Origin: Cryptobacteroides sp934698975
GTDB lineage: Bacteria; Bacteroidota; Bacteroidia; Bacteroidales; UBA932
Reading direction: 5' to 3'
DNA length: 64,000 bases
Assembly: GCA_934698975.1 (NCBI GenBank)
Contig: CAKUVR010000003.1
Location: 121,415 to 185,414 of the forward strand
Both the position numbers and the translations under genes were made by a program. Each line of letters starts with the position of its first letter. Positions within the stretch are counted from its first letter, which is position 1. This document shows positions 1 through 8,885 of the stretch, piece by piece. Under the pieces are notes generated by a model that searched no databases, had not been told where the DNA came from, and was given only the letters and a program-made list of their open reading frames with translations.

Positions 1-2675
1 ATTGCTTCTCTGACACGTTCTGGTTCTCGGCGGTGGAGGGAGAGGTCTATGCCATGTCGTCCCTGTTCACGGCCATGGTCGTCTGGGCGATGACAAAGTG
101 GTACGAGGAGACCGACCGCAGGTACTCTAGCCGCTGGATCGTGCTGATCTCGTTCCTGATGGGACTTTCCATCGGCGTCCACCTGCTGAACTTGCTGGCG
201 ATTCCGATGCTGGTCTATATGTACTACTTCAAGATGAGAGAGGACAAGCCATATTCATTCTGGGAATATGTCAAGATCATGGCCATCTCGGTGGTGATCC
301 TCGGATTCATCCTCTTCTTCATGGTCCCTTACATCCCGAAGATCGCGGCCTATTTCGACCTGTTCTTCGTGAACACTCTCGGACTCCCGTACAACTCCGG
401 AGCCGCCTTCTTCATCGTGGCTCTACTTACGGCCTGCTTCTGGGGGCTTTTCAAGACCCTCAAGACGGAGAAGGTGTTCTGGAACACGGCATTGCTTTGC
501 TTCACCACGATCGTGATCGGATTCTCTGTGTTCAGCATCGTGATTATCCGCTCCTGCGCCAAGACTCCTACCAACGAGTACCAGCCGGACAACGCCTTTA
601 CCCTTGTGCGTTACCTTTCGCGTGAGCAGTACGGCTCCACGCCTTTGCTTTACGGACAGTACTACGGCGCGCCGTATGATATCGAACGGAAGTCCTATTG
701 GGCTCCGCTGGACGGAAAATACAAGAGTGTCCCGGCTCCAATCGATTTCAAGTATGACCGTTCCGGAAAGATGCTGTTCCCGAGAATGTACAGCAATGCA
801 AGCGACAATCACATAAAGTTCTACGAGTCCTATACAGAAGGCAAAGGCACCCCTGTGCCCGGGGCGAAGTACAAAAAGCCGACGCAAGGGGCCAATCTGT
901 CTTATTTCTTTGATTTCCAGCTTGGCTGGATGTACTGGCGCTACTTCATGTGGAACTTCGTCGGCCGTCAGAACGAGATTCATTCTCCTTCTCCCGACCT
1001 GTTTACCGGCAATTGGGAGAGCGGAATCCCGTTCATTGACAAGATTCACCTTGGCGACCAGAGCAACGCTCCGCAGTGGCTTCAGGACAATCCTGGCAAG
1101 AACCACTATTTCTTCCTGCCGCTTCTTCTGGGACTCATCGGCCTGTGCTTCCAGTTCGACAAAGACCGCAGGGGATGCTGGCTGACGTTCCTGCTGTTCT
1201 TCATGACCGGAATAGCCATCGTCCTCTATCTGAATCAGGCTCCGTATCAGGTTCGTGAAAGGGATTATGCCTACGCGGGCTCGTTCTACGCGTTCGCCAT
1301 CTGGATAGGGTTCGCGGTCGCGGCCATATATTCATGGATAGCTTCCGCATTGAAGGAAAAGCACACGGTAGCCGTGGCCGCCGTGACTTCCGTCGCCTGT
1401 CTTTTCGTTCCCGCGCTGATGGCGGAGGAGAACTGGGATGACCACGACAGAAGCAACCGCTACACTGCCGTCGAGGTTGCCAAGAACTATCTTAACTCAG
1501 TGGGCGAGAATGGCTTGCTTATCACTCACGGCGATAATGACACCTTCCCTCTTTGGTACGCCCAGGAGGTAGAGGGCTTCAGGAATGATGTGAGAATATG
1601 CAATACCTCCCTTCTTGGAACGGATTGGTACATAGACCAGATGAGGTATGCCATCAACAACTCCGCCCCGCTGAACCTTTCGATCGGGCAGGACCAGTAC
1701 CTTTACGGCACCAACGAGTGGGTTCCGATCGAGGACAAGCGTGACCAGGCGCTTCTGCTTTCCGACTGCATCACCGTGTTCAAGCATCCTGACGCAAAAC
1801 TTTTGTACCAGGACGGCAGCAGGCAGGATTATTGGGTTTCCAGAAAGATGATTATTCCGGTCAACAAGGAGAACTGCCTGAAGAGCGGAATCGTGAGCGA
1901 GAAGTTCGCGGACCAGATTCCGGACTCCATCGTCATCGAGATCCCTAAGAGCAAGAACTATCTCAGCAAGCCTGAGCTCTTCCTGCTCGATTTCCTCTCC
2001 ACCTACCAGTGGGACAGGCCTTTGAATATGCTCAATCAGGGTGGTGACCTTAACATAGGCATTAAGAACTACCTGATGTACGAGGGCTTCTCCTACAAGT
2101 TCGTGCCGATCAAGAACAAGCCTCAATCCCTTGAGGTCGGCTTGGTGGACACCGATGACCTGTACGACAAGATCACGGACAAGTTCTGCTTCGATGCCGT
2201 TTCCCGCGAGGACTACTGCGTTGACTACCAGAACACCTACACCTTCCTCGGTGTCATGTCATTAAGGAATATGTTCGTGTCCGCCGCCAACGCGTTCATC
2301 GCCGCCGGAGAGAACGACCGCGCGGAAGAGATGCTCGACAAGTGCCAGCAGGTTCTCAAACCTAAGGAGTACCCGTACGACAACTCTATTCTCGGTTGGG
2401 GCACCAATGCCATCTTCCCGATAGAGATGGTCAAGGACTATTACGCTCTCGGAAAGCCGGAGAAGGCCAAAGCCCTTGCCACGGAACTGACCAATGAGCT
2501 CACCGAGTCCATCAGGTTCTACCTTGACTTCTACCCGATGTGCAAGAGTGACTTTGAATATAACTGCAATCTCATCTACTACATGACCAACGATGTCATC
2601 CGCAAGGCCGGTGACAAGGAGTTCGCCGACGAGATCGAGAAATCCCTCGCCGCGTTCCTGTCTGCCCAGTCTTAG
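1..2675 (+). CDS. DUF2723 family membrane protein, 5'-truncated by window edge
   Basis: The reading frame is open from base 3 and the codons before the first possible start (GTG at 33) read CFSDTFWFSAVEGEVYAM, a conserved block of the DUF2723 family, so the true start lies upstream of the window. About 890 codons remain. The first ~450 residues hold many hydrophobic helices, with a NQAPYQVRERDYAYAGSFY block in a loop; the rest is a soluble domain containing ITHGDNDTFPLWYAQ. The family is distantly related to membrane O-mannosyltransferases (TMEM260-like) and is common in Bacteroidota; its substrate here is unknown. No terminator is obvious after the stop; the next promoter starts about 75 bp later. 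Confidence 0.85.
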   Translation, partial: CFSDTFWFSAVEGEVYAMSSLFTAMVVWAMTKWYEETDRRYSSRWIVLISFLMGLSIGVHLLNLLAIPMLVYMYYFKMREDKPYSFWEYVKIMAISVVILGFILFFMVPYIPKIAAYFDLFFVNTLGLPYNSGAAFFIVALLTACFWGLFKTLKTEKVFWNTALLCFTTIVIGFSVFSIVIIRSCAKTPTNEYQPDNAFTLVRYLSREQYGSTPLLYGQYYGAPYDIERKSYWAPLDGKYKSVPAPIDFKYDRSGKMLFPRMYSNASDNHIKFYESYTEGKGTPVPGAKYKKPTQGANLSYFFDFQLGWMYWRYFMWNFVGRQNEIHSPSPDLFTGNWESGIPFIDKIHLGDQSNAPQWLQDNPGKNHYFFLPLLLGLIGLCFQFDKDRRGCWLTFLLFFMTGIAIVLYLNQAPYQVRERDYAYAGSFYAFAIWIGFAVAAIYSWIASALKEKHTVAVAAVTSVACLFVPALMAEENWDDHDRSNRYTAVEVAKNYLNSVGENGLLITHGDNDTFPLWYAQEVEGFRNDVRICNTSLLGTDWYIDQMRYAINNSAPLNLSIGQDQYLYGTNEWVPIEDKRDQALLLSDCITVFKHPDAKLLYQDGSRQDYWVSRKMIIPVNKENCLKSGIVSEKFADQIPDSIVIEIPKSKNYLSKPELFLLDFLSTYQWDRPLNMLNQGGDLNIGIKNYLMYEGFSYKFVPIKNKPQSLEVGLVDTDDLYDKITDKFCFDAVSREDYCVDYQNTYTFLGVMSLRNMFVSAANAFIAAGENDRAEEMLDKCQQVLKPKEYPYDNSILGWGTNAIFPIEMVKDYYALGKPEKAKALATELTNELTESIRFYLDFYPMCKSDFEYNCNLIYYMTNDVIRKAGDKEFADEIEKSLAAFLSAQS

Positions 2676-2749
2676 AATGTTTCGGAAATCCCGATAGCAG
2701 TTATCGAAACAAAGGGAAGATAATCCATCCCGAATCGCATGTGGTGTTA

Positions 2750-2757
2750 TAATTTTG
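2750..2757 (+). promoter_or_regulatory. Bacteroidota -7 promoter element (TAATTTTG)
   Basis: TAATTTTG matches the TAnnTTTG consensus and lies 28 nt before the ATG at 2786. It is the likely promoter for the small membrane protein, both ThrE halves and the LysR gene. Confidence 0.55.
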
Positions 2758-2785
2758 CGCCGTCAAACAAAAAGAGCGTAAGATT

Positions 2786-3124
2786 ATGACACCACTTGAA
2801 ATTTCCACGGCTGCCATGAGCGCCAATTCCGGATCACTGATCATCGTTTGCGCGGTCGCAAGCGCGGTCATCCTGATCGTTTCTTTCCTGTATGAGAGGC
2901 TCAAGACCCTCAATGCCAGACACAGCATCATCACCTATTCCGACAATCTTGTAAGACCAGTTTCATGGAACGGCGGAAGGGATGGTGTGGATGCCGACGG
3001 CATCCCTTTCTATGGGTCCTTTGAAGATGAGGATTCAGATGCGAAGGCCGATAACGTTGTTTCACTCCACGATGTTGTAAAGAAGGACAAGGAATATGGA
3101 AACAGAGGAACTCACGCTGCATAA
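2786..3124 (+). CDS. small single-span membrane protein, unknown function
   Basis: 112 residues. One strong transmembrane helix lies at about residues 16-38 (SLIIVCAVASAVILIVSFLY), followed by a hydrophilic, acidic C-terminal tail. I do not recognise a family. The gene has its own upstream -7 element, and its last 29 bp overlap the start of the ThrE-like gene in another frame, which suggests translational coupling. By position it may belong with the ThrE-type exporter, but nothing in the protein shows this. Confidence 0.6.
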   Translation: MTPLEISTAAMSANSGSLIIVCAVASAVILIVSFLYERLKTLNARHSIITYSDNLVRPVSWNGGRDGVDADGIPFYGSFEDEDSDAKADNVVSLHDVVKKDKEYGNRGTHAA

Positions 3125-3884
3125 TGAACTAAAGCGCAAGAGCATATTCCTGAGGGACTACACCACCGAACTCTACGCCAGCGGGGCGACGACAATCCGC
3201 ATCGAGAAGAATCTGAGCCGAATCGCCGAACAGTGGCACACGAAGGCTGACTTCTCCGTGCTCCCTACCTGCATAGTCCTGAACCTTTGGGATGAGAAAG
3301 AAGAGAAATCCTACACCGTGACCGGAAAGATTCCGGCGGACAGGATCAACTTCAACACGGTCTCTGACCTCAGCGGACTCAGCTGGAAAATTGTCGGGGA
3401 AGGGCTTGATGTCCAGACCGCAACGGCTCGGTTCAAGGAAATCCTTGAAAAGAAAAGACTCAATCCTTGGCTTGTGCTTGTCCTTGTAGGACTCGCCAAC
3501 GCCTCATTCTGTGAACTTTTCGGTGGAGACTTGATTTCGATGGCGATTGTGTTCCTGGCCACGGTGGACGGCTTTTTCCTCAAACAGAAGCTTCCCGCAA
3601 AAGGAGTTGACTTCAGGATCGTGATAGTCCTTGCCGCCTGTCTGTCCGCTGTGATAGCTTGTTCCGGTTTTGTCTTCGGTTTGGGAAAGACCCCGGAGGT
3701 GGCTCTTGCCACAAGTGTTCTTTATTTTGTGCCTGGAATTCCTTTCTGCAACGCGGTCTGCGACCTTATCTATGGCCACTACATCTGCTGCATAAGCCGT
3801 TTCCTGCACGCTTTGATCATAACAGTCTGCCTGTCCTTGGGACTCTGCATCGCTTTCGGACTGCTTAACATTCAATTTCTGTAA
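3096..3884 (+). CDS. threonine/serine exporter, ThrE N-terminal half (DUF1212)
   Basis: 262 residues. The N-terminal ~120 residues have the soluble ThrE signature: the YASGATTIRIEKNLSRIA helix, then a beta-rich part with VLPTCIVLNLW. Four or five hydrophobic helices follow from about residue 130. In ThrE-family transporters the N-terminal unit (PF06738) and a smaller C-terminal membrane unit (PF12821) may be fused or separate; here they are two adjacent genes sharing one base (TAATG). Expected role: proton-coupled export of threonine, serine or other small solutes across the inner membrane. The substrate cannot be told from sequence. Confidence 0.85.
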   Translation: METEELTLHNELKRKSIFLRDYTTELYASGATTIRIEKNLSRIAEQWHTKADFSVLPTCIVLNLWDEKEEKSYTVTGKIPADRINFNTVSDLSGLSWKIVGEGLDVQTATARFKEILEKKRLNPWLVLVLVGLANASFCELFGGDLISMAIVFLATVDGFFLKQKLPAKGVDFRIVIVLAACLSAVIACSGFVFGLGKTPEVALATSVLYFVPGIPFCNAVCDLIYGHYICCISRFLHALIITVCLSLGLCIAFGLLNIQFL

Positions 3885-4366
3885 TGGAACTTTTCTTTCT
3901 TATCATAAAAGACGGTATCTTTGCCGCGATAGCGGCGATAGGCTTCTCAAGCATAAGCAATCCGTCACCCAAGGTGTTTCCATTGTGCGCCTCGATCGCC
4001 GCGGCAGGACACATGACCCGATACGTGTTGATGAATATATGTGGCTTCCAGTTGGCTTCAGGCAGTATGCTTGGCGCTCTTGTCATCGGCTTCCTGGCCT
4101 TGCCGGCCGCCAAGCTGATCAAGACTCCGGCCGAATGCATCTCCTTTCCGGCACTGCTCCCTATGGTCCCAGGAATGTACGCCTACCGGACAATCCAGTC
4201 GCTGATGCACTGTCTGGGATCATATTCAGAGCCATCGTTCATGCACTACCTGTACCTGCTGAAATTCAATTGGATGACCTGCATGGTGACCATAATCGCG
4301 ATGGTGGTCGGAGCTCTGCTTCCCATCCTGCTTTTCCAGAATTTTTCATTTAAGGTCACAAAATAA
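3884..4366 (+). CDS. threonine/serine exporter, ThrE C-terminal half (ThrE_2)
   Basis: 160 residues, almost entirely hydrophobic, with about four transmembrane helices and the PALLPMVPGMYAYRTI loop typical of the ThrE_2/DUF3815 unit. The start ATG shares one base with the stop of the preceding ThrE half, so the two are almost certainly made together and form one transporter. The stop in turn overlaps by one base the start of the LysR gene. Confidence 0.85.
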   Translation: MELFFLIIKDGIFAAIAAIGFSSISNPSPKVFPLCASIAAAGHMTRYVLMNICGFQLASGSMLGALVIGFLALPAAKLIKTPAECISFPALLPMVPGMYAYRTIQSLMHCLGSYSEPSFMHYLYLLKFNWMTCMVTIIAMVVGALLPILLFQNFSFKVTK

Positions 4367-5274
4367 TGGAATTCAGACAACTACGTTATTTCGTCAAAGT
4401 CGCGCAGCTGTGCAGTTTCTCCGAGGCCTCCAAGGCTTTGTTTATCTCTCAAAGCACTTTGTCCCAGCAGATAAAGCAGCTTGAGGATGAACTTGGGGTG
4501 GATCTCCTTGTCAGGGACTCAAGGCACGTCGCCCTGAGCGACTACGGGGAGCAGTACCTTCCGTACGCCAAGCAGGTGCTCAAGGATGTTGACGCGAGCG
4601 CGGAGAGGATGAAAGACGTGCGGGAACTGAATGTCGGCACATTGAATGTAGGTGCGACCTACACGTTCTGCCCGCTGCTGGCGGACACGGTCCGGGATTT
4701 TATGAAGAAATATCCGGGAATCAAACTGAAGGTTTATTGCCGTTCGATGGAGAACCTTATGGAAATGCTTGAGCACGGGCAACTTGACGTGGCATTGTCC
4801 TACAAACCATTGGAAAGTTACGAGGACATCGATTCGCACATCCTGTTCAACAGCAAACTTTGCGTTATCGCTGGCAAGGACAACCCTGTGGCCAGAATGG
4901 ATAAGATCCGTCTTTCCGAATTGGAGAAACTTCCACTGGCGTTGCCAGCCAACGGTCTGCAGGCCAGAAATGCATTTGATAGTCTGCTGTATGGTCAGAA
5001 CTTCAAATATGACGTGCGTCTGGAGATAAATGACTTGAGCATGTTGCTGGACATGGTGTCAAGAACAAACCTAGTGACGTTGCTTTCCGCCGCAACTGTC
5101 AAGGGCAAGGATGATTTCGTGGCTGTTGAGTTGGATCATCCGCATTCCGAAATGGCGGGATCGTTTCATCTACTCAAAGGCACCTATTGCAAAAACGCTA
5201 CAAAGGAATTCCTGAGATTTCTGATTGAGAACAACTCGTTCACAATGGCGATGGAGGCCATCGCGAACAGATAG
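4366..5274 (+). CDS. LysR-family transcriptional regulator
   Basis: 302 residues, the normal LysR length. The N-terminal winged helix-turn-helix is clear (MEFRQLRYFVKVAQ, then FISQSTLSQQIKQLEDELG at about residues 27-45), followed by the linker helix and a periplasmic-binding-like effector domain (about 90-290). Because it is translationally coupled to the ThrE-like pair, it probably regulates that operon or responds to the exported solute; this is inference from position. It resembles OxyR/CynR-type members but the effector is unknown. Confidence 0.9.
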   Translation: MEFRQLRYFVKVAQLCSFSEASKALFISQSTLSQQIKQLEDELGVDLLVRDSRHVALSDYGEQYLPYAKQVLKDVDASAERMKDVRELNVGTLNVGATYTFCPLLADTVRDFMKKYPGIKLKVYCRSMENLMEMLEHGQLDVALSYKPLESYEDIDSHILFNSKLCVIAGKDNPVARMDKIRLSELEKLPLALPANGLQARNAFDSLLYGQNFKYDVRLEINDLSMLLDMVSRTNLVTLLSAATVKGKDDFVAVELDHPHSEMAGSFHLLKGTYCKNATKEFLRFLIENNSFTMAMEAIANR

Positions 5275-5278
5275 CGGA

Positions 5279-5460
5279 AAGCCCTGACCCGAAAAAAATC
5301 TTACGCTCCTGATTCCGAACCGTTTTGTCGAACATTCCGCCGGTTTCGAATCTTCCGGGTCAGGGCTTATCCTTTATATTCATGTGTATGAGGCGGTGCG
5401 GCTGTTCTCCTTTCCGGAGGCACGGCCGCACCGATGGGATTGCTGCCGCCTTGTGGCGAC
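5279..5460. repeat. three consecutive inverted repeats between convergent genes
   Basis: Three potential hairpins lie end to end. First, a perfect 13-bp inverted repeat (AAGCCCTGACCCG at 5279-5291 with its complement at 5356-5368) encloses a 64-nt loop. Second, CGGTGCGGC (about 5394-5402) pairs with GCCGCACCG (about 5425-5433). Third, a CTGCCGCC/GGCGGTAG stem lies around 5442-5467. The neighbours (LysR on +, small membrane protein on -) are convergent, so at least part is probably a bidirectional terminator. The long loop of the first repeat is unusual for one. Confidence 0.55.
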
Positions 5461-5481
5461 GGCGGTAGGTTAGAATCAGGT

Positions 5482-5913
5482 CTATACCAGTGCCTTCACC
5501 TGCTCAGCGTTGAGCGGAAGCAGCTCTGTGATCGGCTTGTACTCGTACTGGTCGAAGTTGTTGATCTGGGCGAAGCCGCCTGACTTGTCACAGCGGTAGT
5601 AGATGTACATCAGAAGTCCGCCGGGAGCCTCCGGGACAACATTGGTGGATTTGCCCTCAAGGAACGACACGAGTTCCTCTTTCTTCGTTTTCGGATAGTT
5701 CGCCGTCTTGCGCCTGAACGAACCTTCCTTGCCTTCGATCACGTAGGAGGATTTCATCGCCAGAAAAAGGATTACGGCGAAAGCTATGAGCGTGCATCCG
5801 AGGATGGACATAGAGTCTGAGCAGAAGAGAAGAGCCGCACCCGCGGCGAGAAAGATGAGTGTCACGATTATATCCTTTGCGGATCTTGTTTTTTTGATAT
5901 TTACGGTTTCCAT
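5482..5913 (-). CDS. hypothetical two-span membrane protein
   Basis: 143 residues. Two hydrophobic helices at about residues 14-32 and 36-53 form a hairpin in the membrane, followed by a ~90-residue soluble C-terminal domain with YVIEGKEGSFRR and a PGGLLMYIYYRC segment. I do not recognise the family. The ATG at 5913 is the first in frame. It stands alone between hairpin-rich flanks and shows no operon partner. Confidence 0.6.
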   Translation of the reverse strand: METVNIKKTRSAKDIIVTLIFLAAGAALLFCSDSMSILGCTLIAFAVILFLAMKSSYVIEGKEGSFRRKTANYPKTKKEELVSFLEGKSTNVVPEAPGGLLMYIYYRCDKSGGFAQINNFDQYEYKPITELLPLNAEQVKALV

Positions 5914-6150
5914 TTTGTTTTCTGTCTAAATTCTTTGCCAACTTTTGAACGGTCGGCTGAAGTGTTGATAATAAATCCGTAATCTTTACAGATTACTCTC
6001 CAAGGAATGCAAACTCCTTGGAATATTGTTATTGTGTAAAAATATGGCTGCATCACCTTGTTATGGTAATACATTGTTTGCCGTTCTTAGAGGGGAACGA
6101 CTCCCTATTTTGATTTGCAGGCCAGATGTGGCCTTGAAAGAAACCGACCG
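5914..6150. other. gene-free stretch with two small inverted repeats
   Basis: No convincing gene. Two hairpins stand in tandem: GTAATC (5979-5984)/GATTAC (5991-5996) with a 6-nt loop, and CCAAGGA (6000-6006)/TCCTTGG (6015-6021) with an 8-nt loop. Neither is followed by a strong T-run. They lie upstream of the 5482-5913 gene and downstream of the 6151-6516 gene, both on the minus strand, so they may end the upstream transcript or sit in the leader of the next one. Confidence 0.4.
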
Positions 6151-6516
6151 CTATAGACGCAGCTTCCGCAGTGTCGGCAGGGAATGCCTTTGCACGTTAA
6201 GATGACAGAATGCCTTGAACTCCAGAACCCTGAAGTCTAGCTCCGTCCTGCGAGCGTTCCTGCACGGACTGCCGGAAGCTCCTGTGACTGTGCGGATTAC
6301 CGTCTGCCCTTCAGCCGTCGGGCTTGTCAGGCATGGCGTGTTGAACTTTATGAATGAATGTTCAGATTGGATCGGGTCGGTAATGTCGCCGTTGGATGTC
6401 ATGACGGCTGCCTCAGTGTCAGATCCGGTAAAGAAATTGACCCGCAGCCCCTTGCAGAAGAAAGCGAGCGCGACGAGGACAACGGAAAACAAGCAGAACC
6501 TGACAAATGACTTCAT
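6151..6516 (-). CDS. small exported protein of unknown function
   Basis: 121 residues from ATG at 6516. The frame stays open upstream, but this start has a strong AGGAGG 9-14 nt before it and opens with a good signal sequence or membrane anchor (MKSFVRFCLFSVVLVALAFF), so the longer reading is rejected. It begins 5 bp after the methyltransferase stop and is probably co-transcribed. The mature part contains HSFIKFNTPCLTSPTAEGQ and is Cys/Arg-rich toward the end. I do not recognise a family, and the C-terminus has the feel of a degenerating or recently extended end. Confidence 0.5.
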   Translation of the reverse strand: MKSFVRFCLFSVVLVALAFFCKGLRVNFFTGSDTEAAVMTSNGDITDPIQSEHSFIKFNTPCLTSPTAEGQTVIRTVTGASGSPCRNARRTELDFRVLEFKAFCHLNVQRHSLPTLRKLRL

Positions 6517-6521
6517 CGCCT

Positions 6522-7430
6522 CTACCTCCTGAGTCTTACGAATATGCTGAGTGGCAGGTTCTTCCCGAACCTGTCCCTGAGAACCAGCTCGCCGGATTCC
6601 AGAACGGTGTCCGGCGCGAGACCGAAAGCCTGGCGGACAACTGTCTCGCCGAGAATGGCCGAGAATCCGTTGGAGTAAAGGTTCAGGACGAGGAAACTGT
6701 TTTCCGGGGCGAGTATCTTCCCGACAGTCTTCATCATGTCGAAGAGGCATTCGTCCAGTTTCCATTTCTCTCCGTCCGGTCCGTGGCCGTAGGCGGGAGG
6801 GTCAAGAATGATGCCTTGGTAGAGATTGCCTCGTTTGGCTTCCCGGTTCGCGAATTTCATCGCGTCCTCTACAACCCAACGGATGTCTTGAAGCCCGCTG
6901 CGGTCCTGATTGCCGTGAGCCCATGTGACGACCTGACGCACGGAGTCAAGATGCGTGACATCGGCTCCTGCGCATTTTGCAGCCAGTGAAGCCGCTCCCG
7001 TGTAGGCGAACAGATTCAGAACCTTTGGGCGGGAACCAGTCTTTGCGGCGATGTCCGAGGTCTGCTTGAATATGTAGTCCCAGTTGGCGGCCTGTTCCGG
7101 GAAAACCCCCACGTGCTTGAATGACGTGAGGCCCAGCCTCAGGCTGAACTTAGGCTCTCCGTTGTAGCGGATCCACCACTGGTCGGGCATATTCCTTAAT
7201 CTTTCCCACGTTCCGCTGTCCTCTTTTCCGGCCTTGCCGAATCCGGCTCCGGGTGTGAAGCGGGTATGGGCGAGCCTATTCCATTCAGCATCAGTCATGC
7301 TCTTGTCCCACAGAGCCTTCGGCTCCGGACGGGCAAGAACATATTCACCAAACCTTTCGAGCTTCGCGCCTCTTCCGGAGTCGAGAAGTTCGTAGTCCTT
7401 CCAATTCTGTGGATTAAACTCGATCGTCAT
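6522..7430 (-). CDS. class I SAM-dependent methyltransferase (RlmI/RlmK-like)
   Basis: 302 residues from ATG at 7430; an in-frame TTG three codons earlier is less likely. The SAM-binding motif I is VLNLFAYTGAASLAA (about residue 140), an acidic motif follows (THLDSV), and the catalytic motif IILDPPAYGHG appears near residue 210. This matches the rRNA cytosine C5-type methyltransferase group (PF10672), whose members act on 23S rRNA. The usual N-terminal PUA domain seems absent, so the exact target base cannot be assigned. A TATCTTTG element sits 6 nt before the ATG, implying an almost leaderless mRNA. Confidence 0.8.
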   Translation of the reverse strand: MTIEFNPQNWKDYELLDSGRGAKLERFGEYVLARPEPKALWDKSMTDAEWNRLAHTRFTPGAGFGKAGKEDSGTWERLRNMPDQWWIRYNGEPKFSLRLGLTSFKHVGVFPEQAANWDYIFKQTSDIAAKTGSRPKVLNLFAYTGAASLAAKCAGADVTHLDSVRQVVTWAHGNQDRSGLQDIRWVVEDAMKFANREAKRGNLYQGIILDPPAYGHGPDGEKWKLDECLFDMMKTVGKILAPENSFLVLNLYSNGFSAILGETVVRQAFGLAPDTVLESGELVLRDRFGKNLPLSIFVRLRR

Positions 7431-7436
7431 AGCGTG

Positions 7437-7444
7437 CAAAGATA
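7437..7444 (-). promoter_or_regulatory. -7 promoter element (TATCTTTG) directly at the start codon
   Basis: Read on the minus strand this is TATCTTTG, with only six bases (CACGCT) before the ATG at 7430. Since transcription usually starts about 5-8 nt after the element, the methyltransferase mRNA would be leaderless or nearly so. Confidence 0.55.
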
Positions 7445-7530
7445 GGAAAAAGAAAGCCTATTTTATTCTCTTGCGGTGGGATTTAATCGTTATAGTCTGG
7501 TTGACTGATTCCCAATCCGCTGAATTTTAC

Positions 7531-7538
7531 TATATTTG
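7531..7538 (+). promoter_or_regulatory. -7 promoter element for pgk (TATATTTG)
   Basis: TATATTTG matches the consensus and lies 38 nt upstream of the pgk ATG at 7577. No clear -33 TTTG at the usual spacing. Confidence 0.6.
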
Positions 7539-7576
7539 CGTCTTGAAAAACGCTAACAATTTTAAACAATACCGTT

Positions 7577-8830
7577 ATGCAACAGCACATTGACACCTAC
7601 GATTTCAAAGGTAAGAAGGCTATTGTCAGAGTGGATTTCAACGTTCCGCTCGATGAGAATTTCAACATCACAGACGACACCCGCATCCGCGCGGCTCTCC
7701 CTACACTCAAGAAAGTGCTCGCCGAGGGCGGTTCACTTATTCTTATGTCCCACCTCGGACGTCCGAAGGGAGTGGATCCTAAGTTCTCCCTCAAGCATAT
7801 TCTCGCTCACGTCTCAGAGTGTCTCGGAGTTCCGGTTCAGTTCGCCGACGACTGCCAGAAGGCAGACGCACAGGCAGCCGCCCTCAAACCGGGTGAGGTC
7901 CTGATGCTTGAGAACCTCCGTTTCTACGCAGAGGAGGAGGGCAAGCCGAGAGGACTCGCCGCTGATGCCACCGATGAGGAGAAGGCGGAGGCCAAGAAGG
8001 CCGTGAAGGCAAGCCAGAAAGAGTTCGTGAAGAAGCTCGCATCCTATGCTGACTGCTACATCAACGACGCTTTCGGCACAGCTCACAGGGCTCATGCCTC
8101 AACCGCTCTCATCGCCGCCTACTTCCCGAACGACAAGATGTTCGGCTATCTGATGGAGAAAGAGGTCAAGGCCATCGAGAACGTTCTGAAGAACGCCAAG
8201 CGTCCTTTCACCGCCATCATTGGAGGCTCAAAGGTTTCCAGCAAGCTCGGTGTCATCAAGAACCTGCTTGACAAGGTTGACAACCTCATCATCGGCGGTG
8301 GTATGGGCTACACATTCATCAAGGCCCAGGGCGGTCACATCGGCAAGTCTCTCCATGAGGACGAACTTATTCCTGATGCTCTTGAGATTATGAAAGAGGC
8401 TAAGGAGAAAGGCGTTAACCTTTCGCTTTCTGTCGCTACGGTTTCTGCTCAGGAGTTCAGCAACGACGCACCTCGCAAGACGTTCGACATATTCAACATT
8501 CCTGATGATTGGGAGGGAATGGACGCTTCCGATGCTTCCCTTGAGAACTGGAAGAAGATCATTCTAGCTTCCAAGACCATCCTTTGGAACGGCCCTGTCG
8601 GAGTGTTCGAACTTCCTAACTTCGCTCACGGAACAGAGAAGATCGCTGAGTTTGTGGCTGAGGCTACCCAGAATGGAGCTTACTCTCTTGTAGGTGGCGG
8701 AGATTCAGTGGCCGCTGTCACCAAACTTGGATTCGCCGACAAGGTTAGCTATGTCTCCACTGGTGGCGGCGCCATGCTTGAGGCCATCGAGGGCAAGGAA
8801 CTCCCTGGCATAGCCGCTATCCGCGACTAG
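7577..8830 (+). CDS. pgk: phosphoglycerate kinase
   Basis: 417 residues, full length. It catalyses ATP formation from 1,3-bisphosphoglycerate and ADP in glycolysis, in the cytosol. Family motifs in order: VDFNVPLD near the N-terminus, LMSHLGRPKG (substrate loop), YINDAFGTAHRAHAS, FTAIIGGSKVSSKLGV, WNGPVGVFE and the nucleotide-binding GGGDSVAAV. It appears monocistronic: its own promoter lies upstream, and a small hairpin (8835-8847) plus another promoter follow. Confidence 0.97.
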   Translation: MQQHIDTYDFKGKKAIVRVDFNVPLDENFNITDDTRIRAALPTLKKVLAEGGSLILMSHLGRPKGVDPKFSLKHILAHVSECLGVPVQFADDCQKADAQAAALKPGEVLMLENLRFYAEEEGKPRGLAADATDEEKAEAKKAVKASQKEFVKKLASYADCYINDAFGTAHRAHASTALIAAYFPNDKMFGYLMEKEVKAIENVLKNAKRPFTAIIGGSKVSSKLGVIKNLLDKVDNLIIGGGMGYTFIKAQGGHIGKSLHEDELIPDALEIMKEAKEKGVNLSLSVATVSAQEFSNDAPRKTFDIFNIPDDWEGMDASDASLENWKKIILASKTILWNGPVGVFELPNFAHGTEKIAEFVAEATQNGAYSLVGGGDSVAAVTKLGFADKVSYVSTGGGAMLEAIEGKELPGIAAIRD

Positions 8831-8834
8831 TCAC

Positions 8835-8847
8835 TCGGATAATCCGA
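8835..8847 (+). terminator. small hairpin after pgk
   Basis: TCGGA-TAA-TCCGA is a 5-bp stem followed by AAAAA rather than a T-run, so it would be a weak terminator. It also lies just upstream of the lgt -7 element and could be part of that promoter region instead. Confidence 0.3.
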
Positions 8848-8856
8848 AAAATACAC

Positions 8857-8864
8857 TATCTTTG
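8857..8864 (+). promoter_or_regulatory. -7 promoter element for lgt (TATCTTTG)
   Basis: TATCTTTG, 21 nt before the lgt ATG at 8886. Confidence 0.55.
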
Positions 8865-8885
8865 TACGAAAAGTGACAATTGATT

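Noticed and set aside
423..1106. 227-codon open frame on the - strand
   Set aside because: Lies wholly within the DUF2723 gene on the other strand and shows no motif, signal or start context.
6517..6765. Upstream extension of the small exported protein
   Set aside because: It would overlap the methyltransferase gene; the internal ATG at 6516 has the AGGAGG and the signal sequence.
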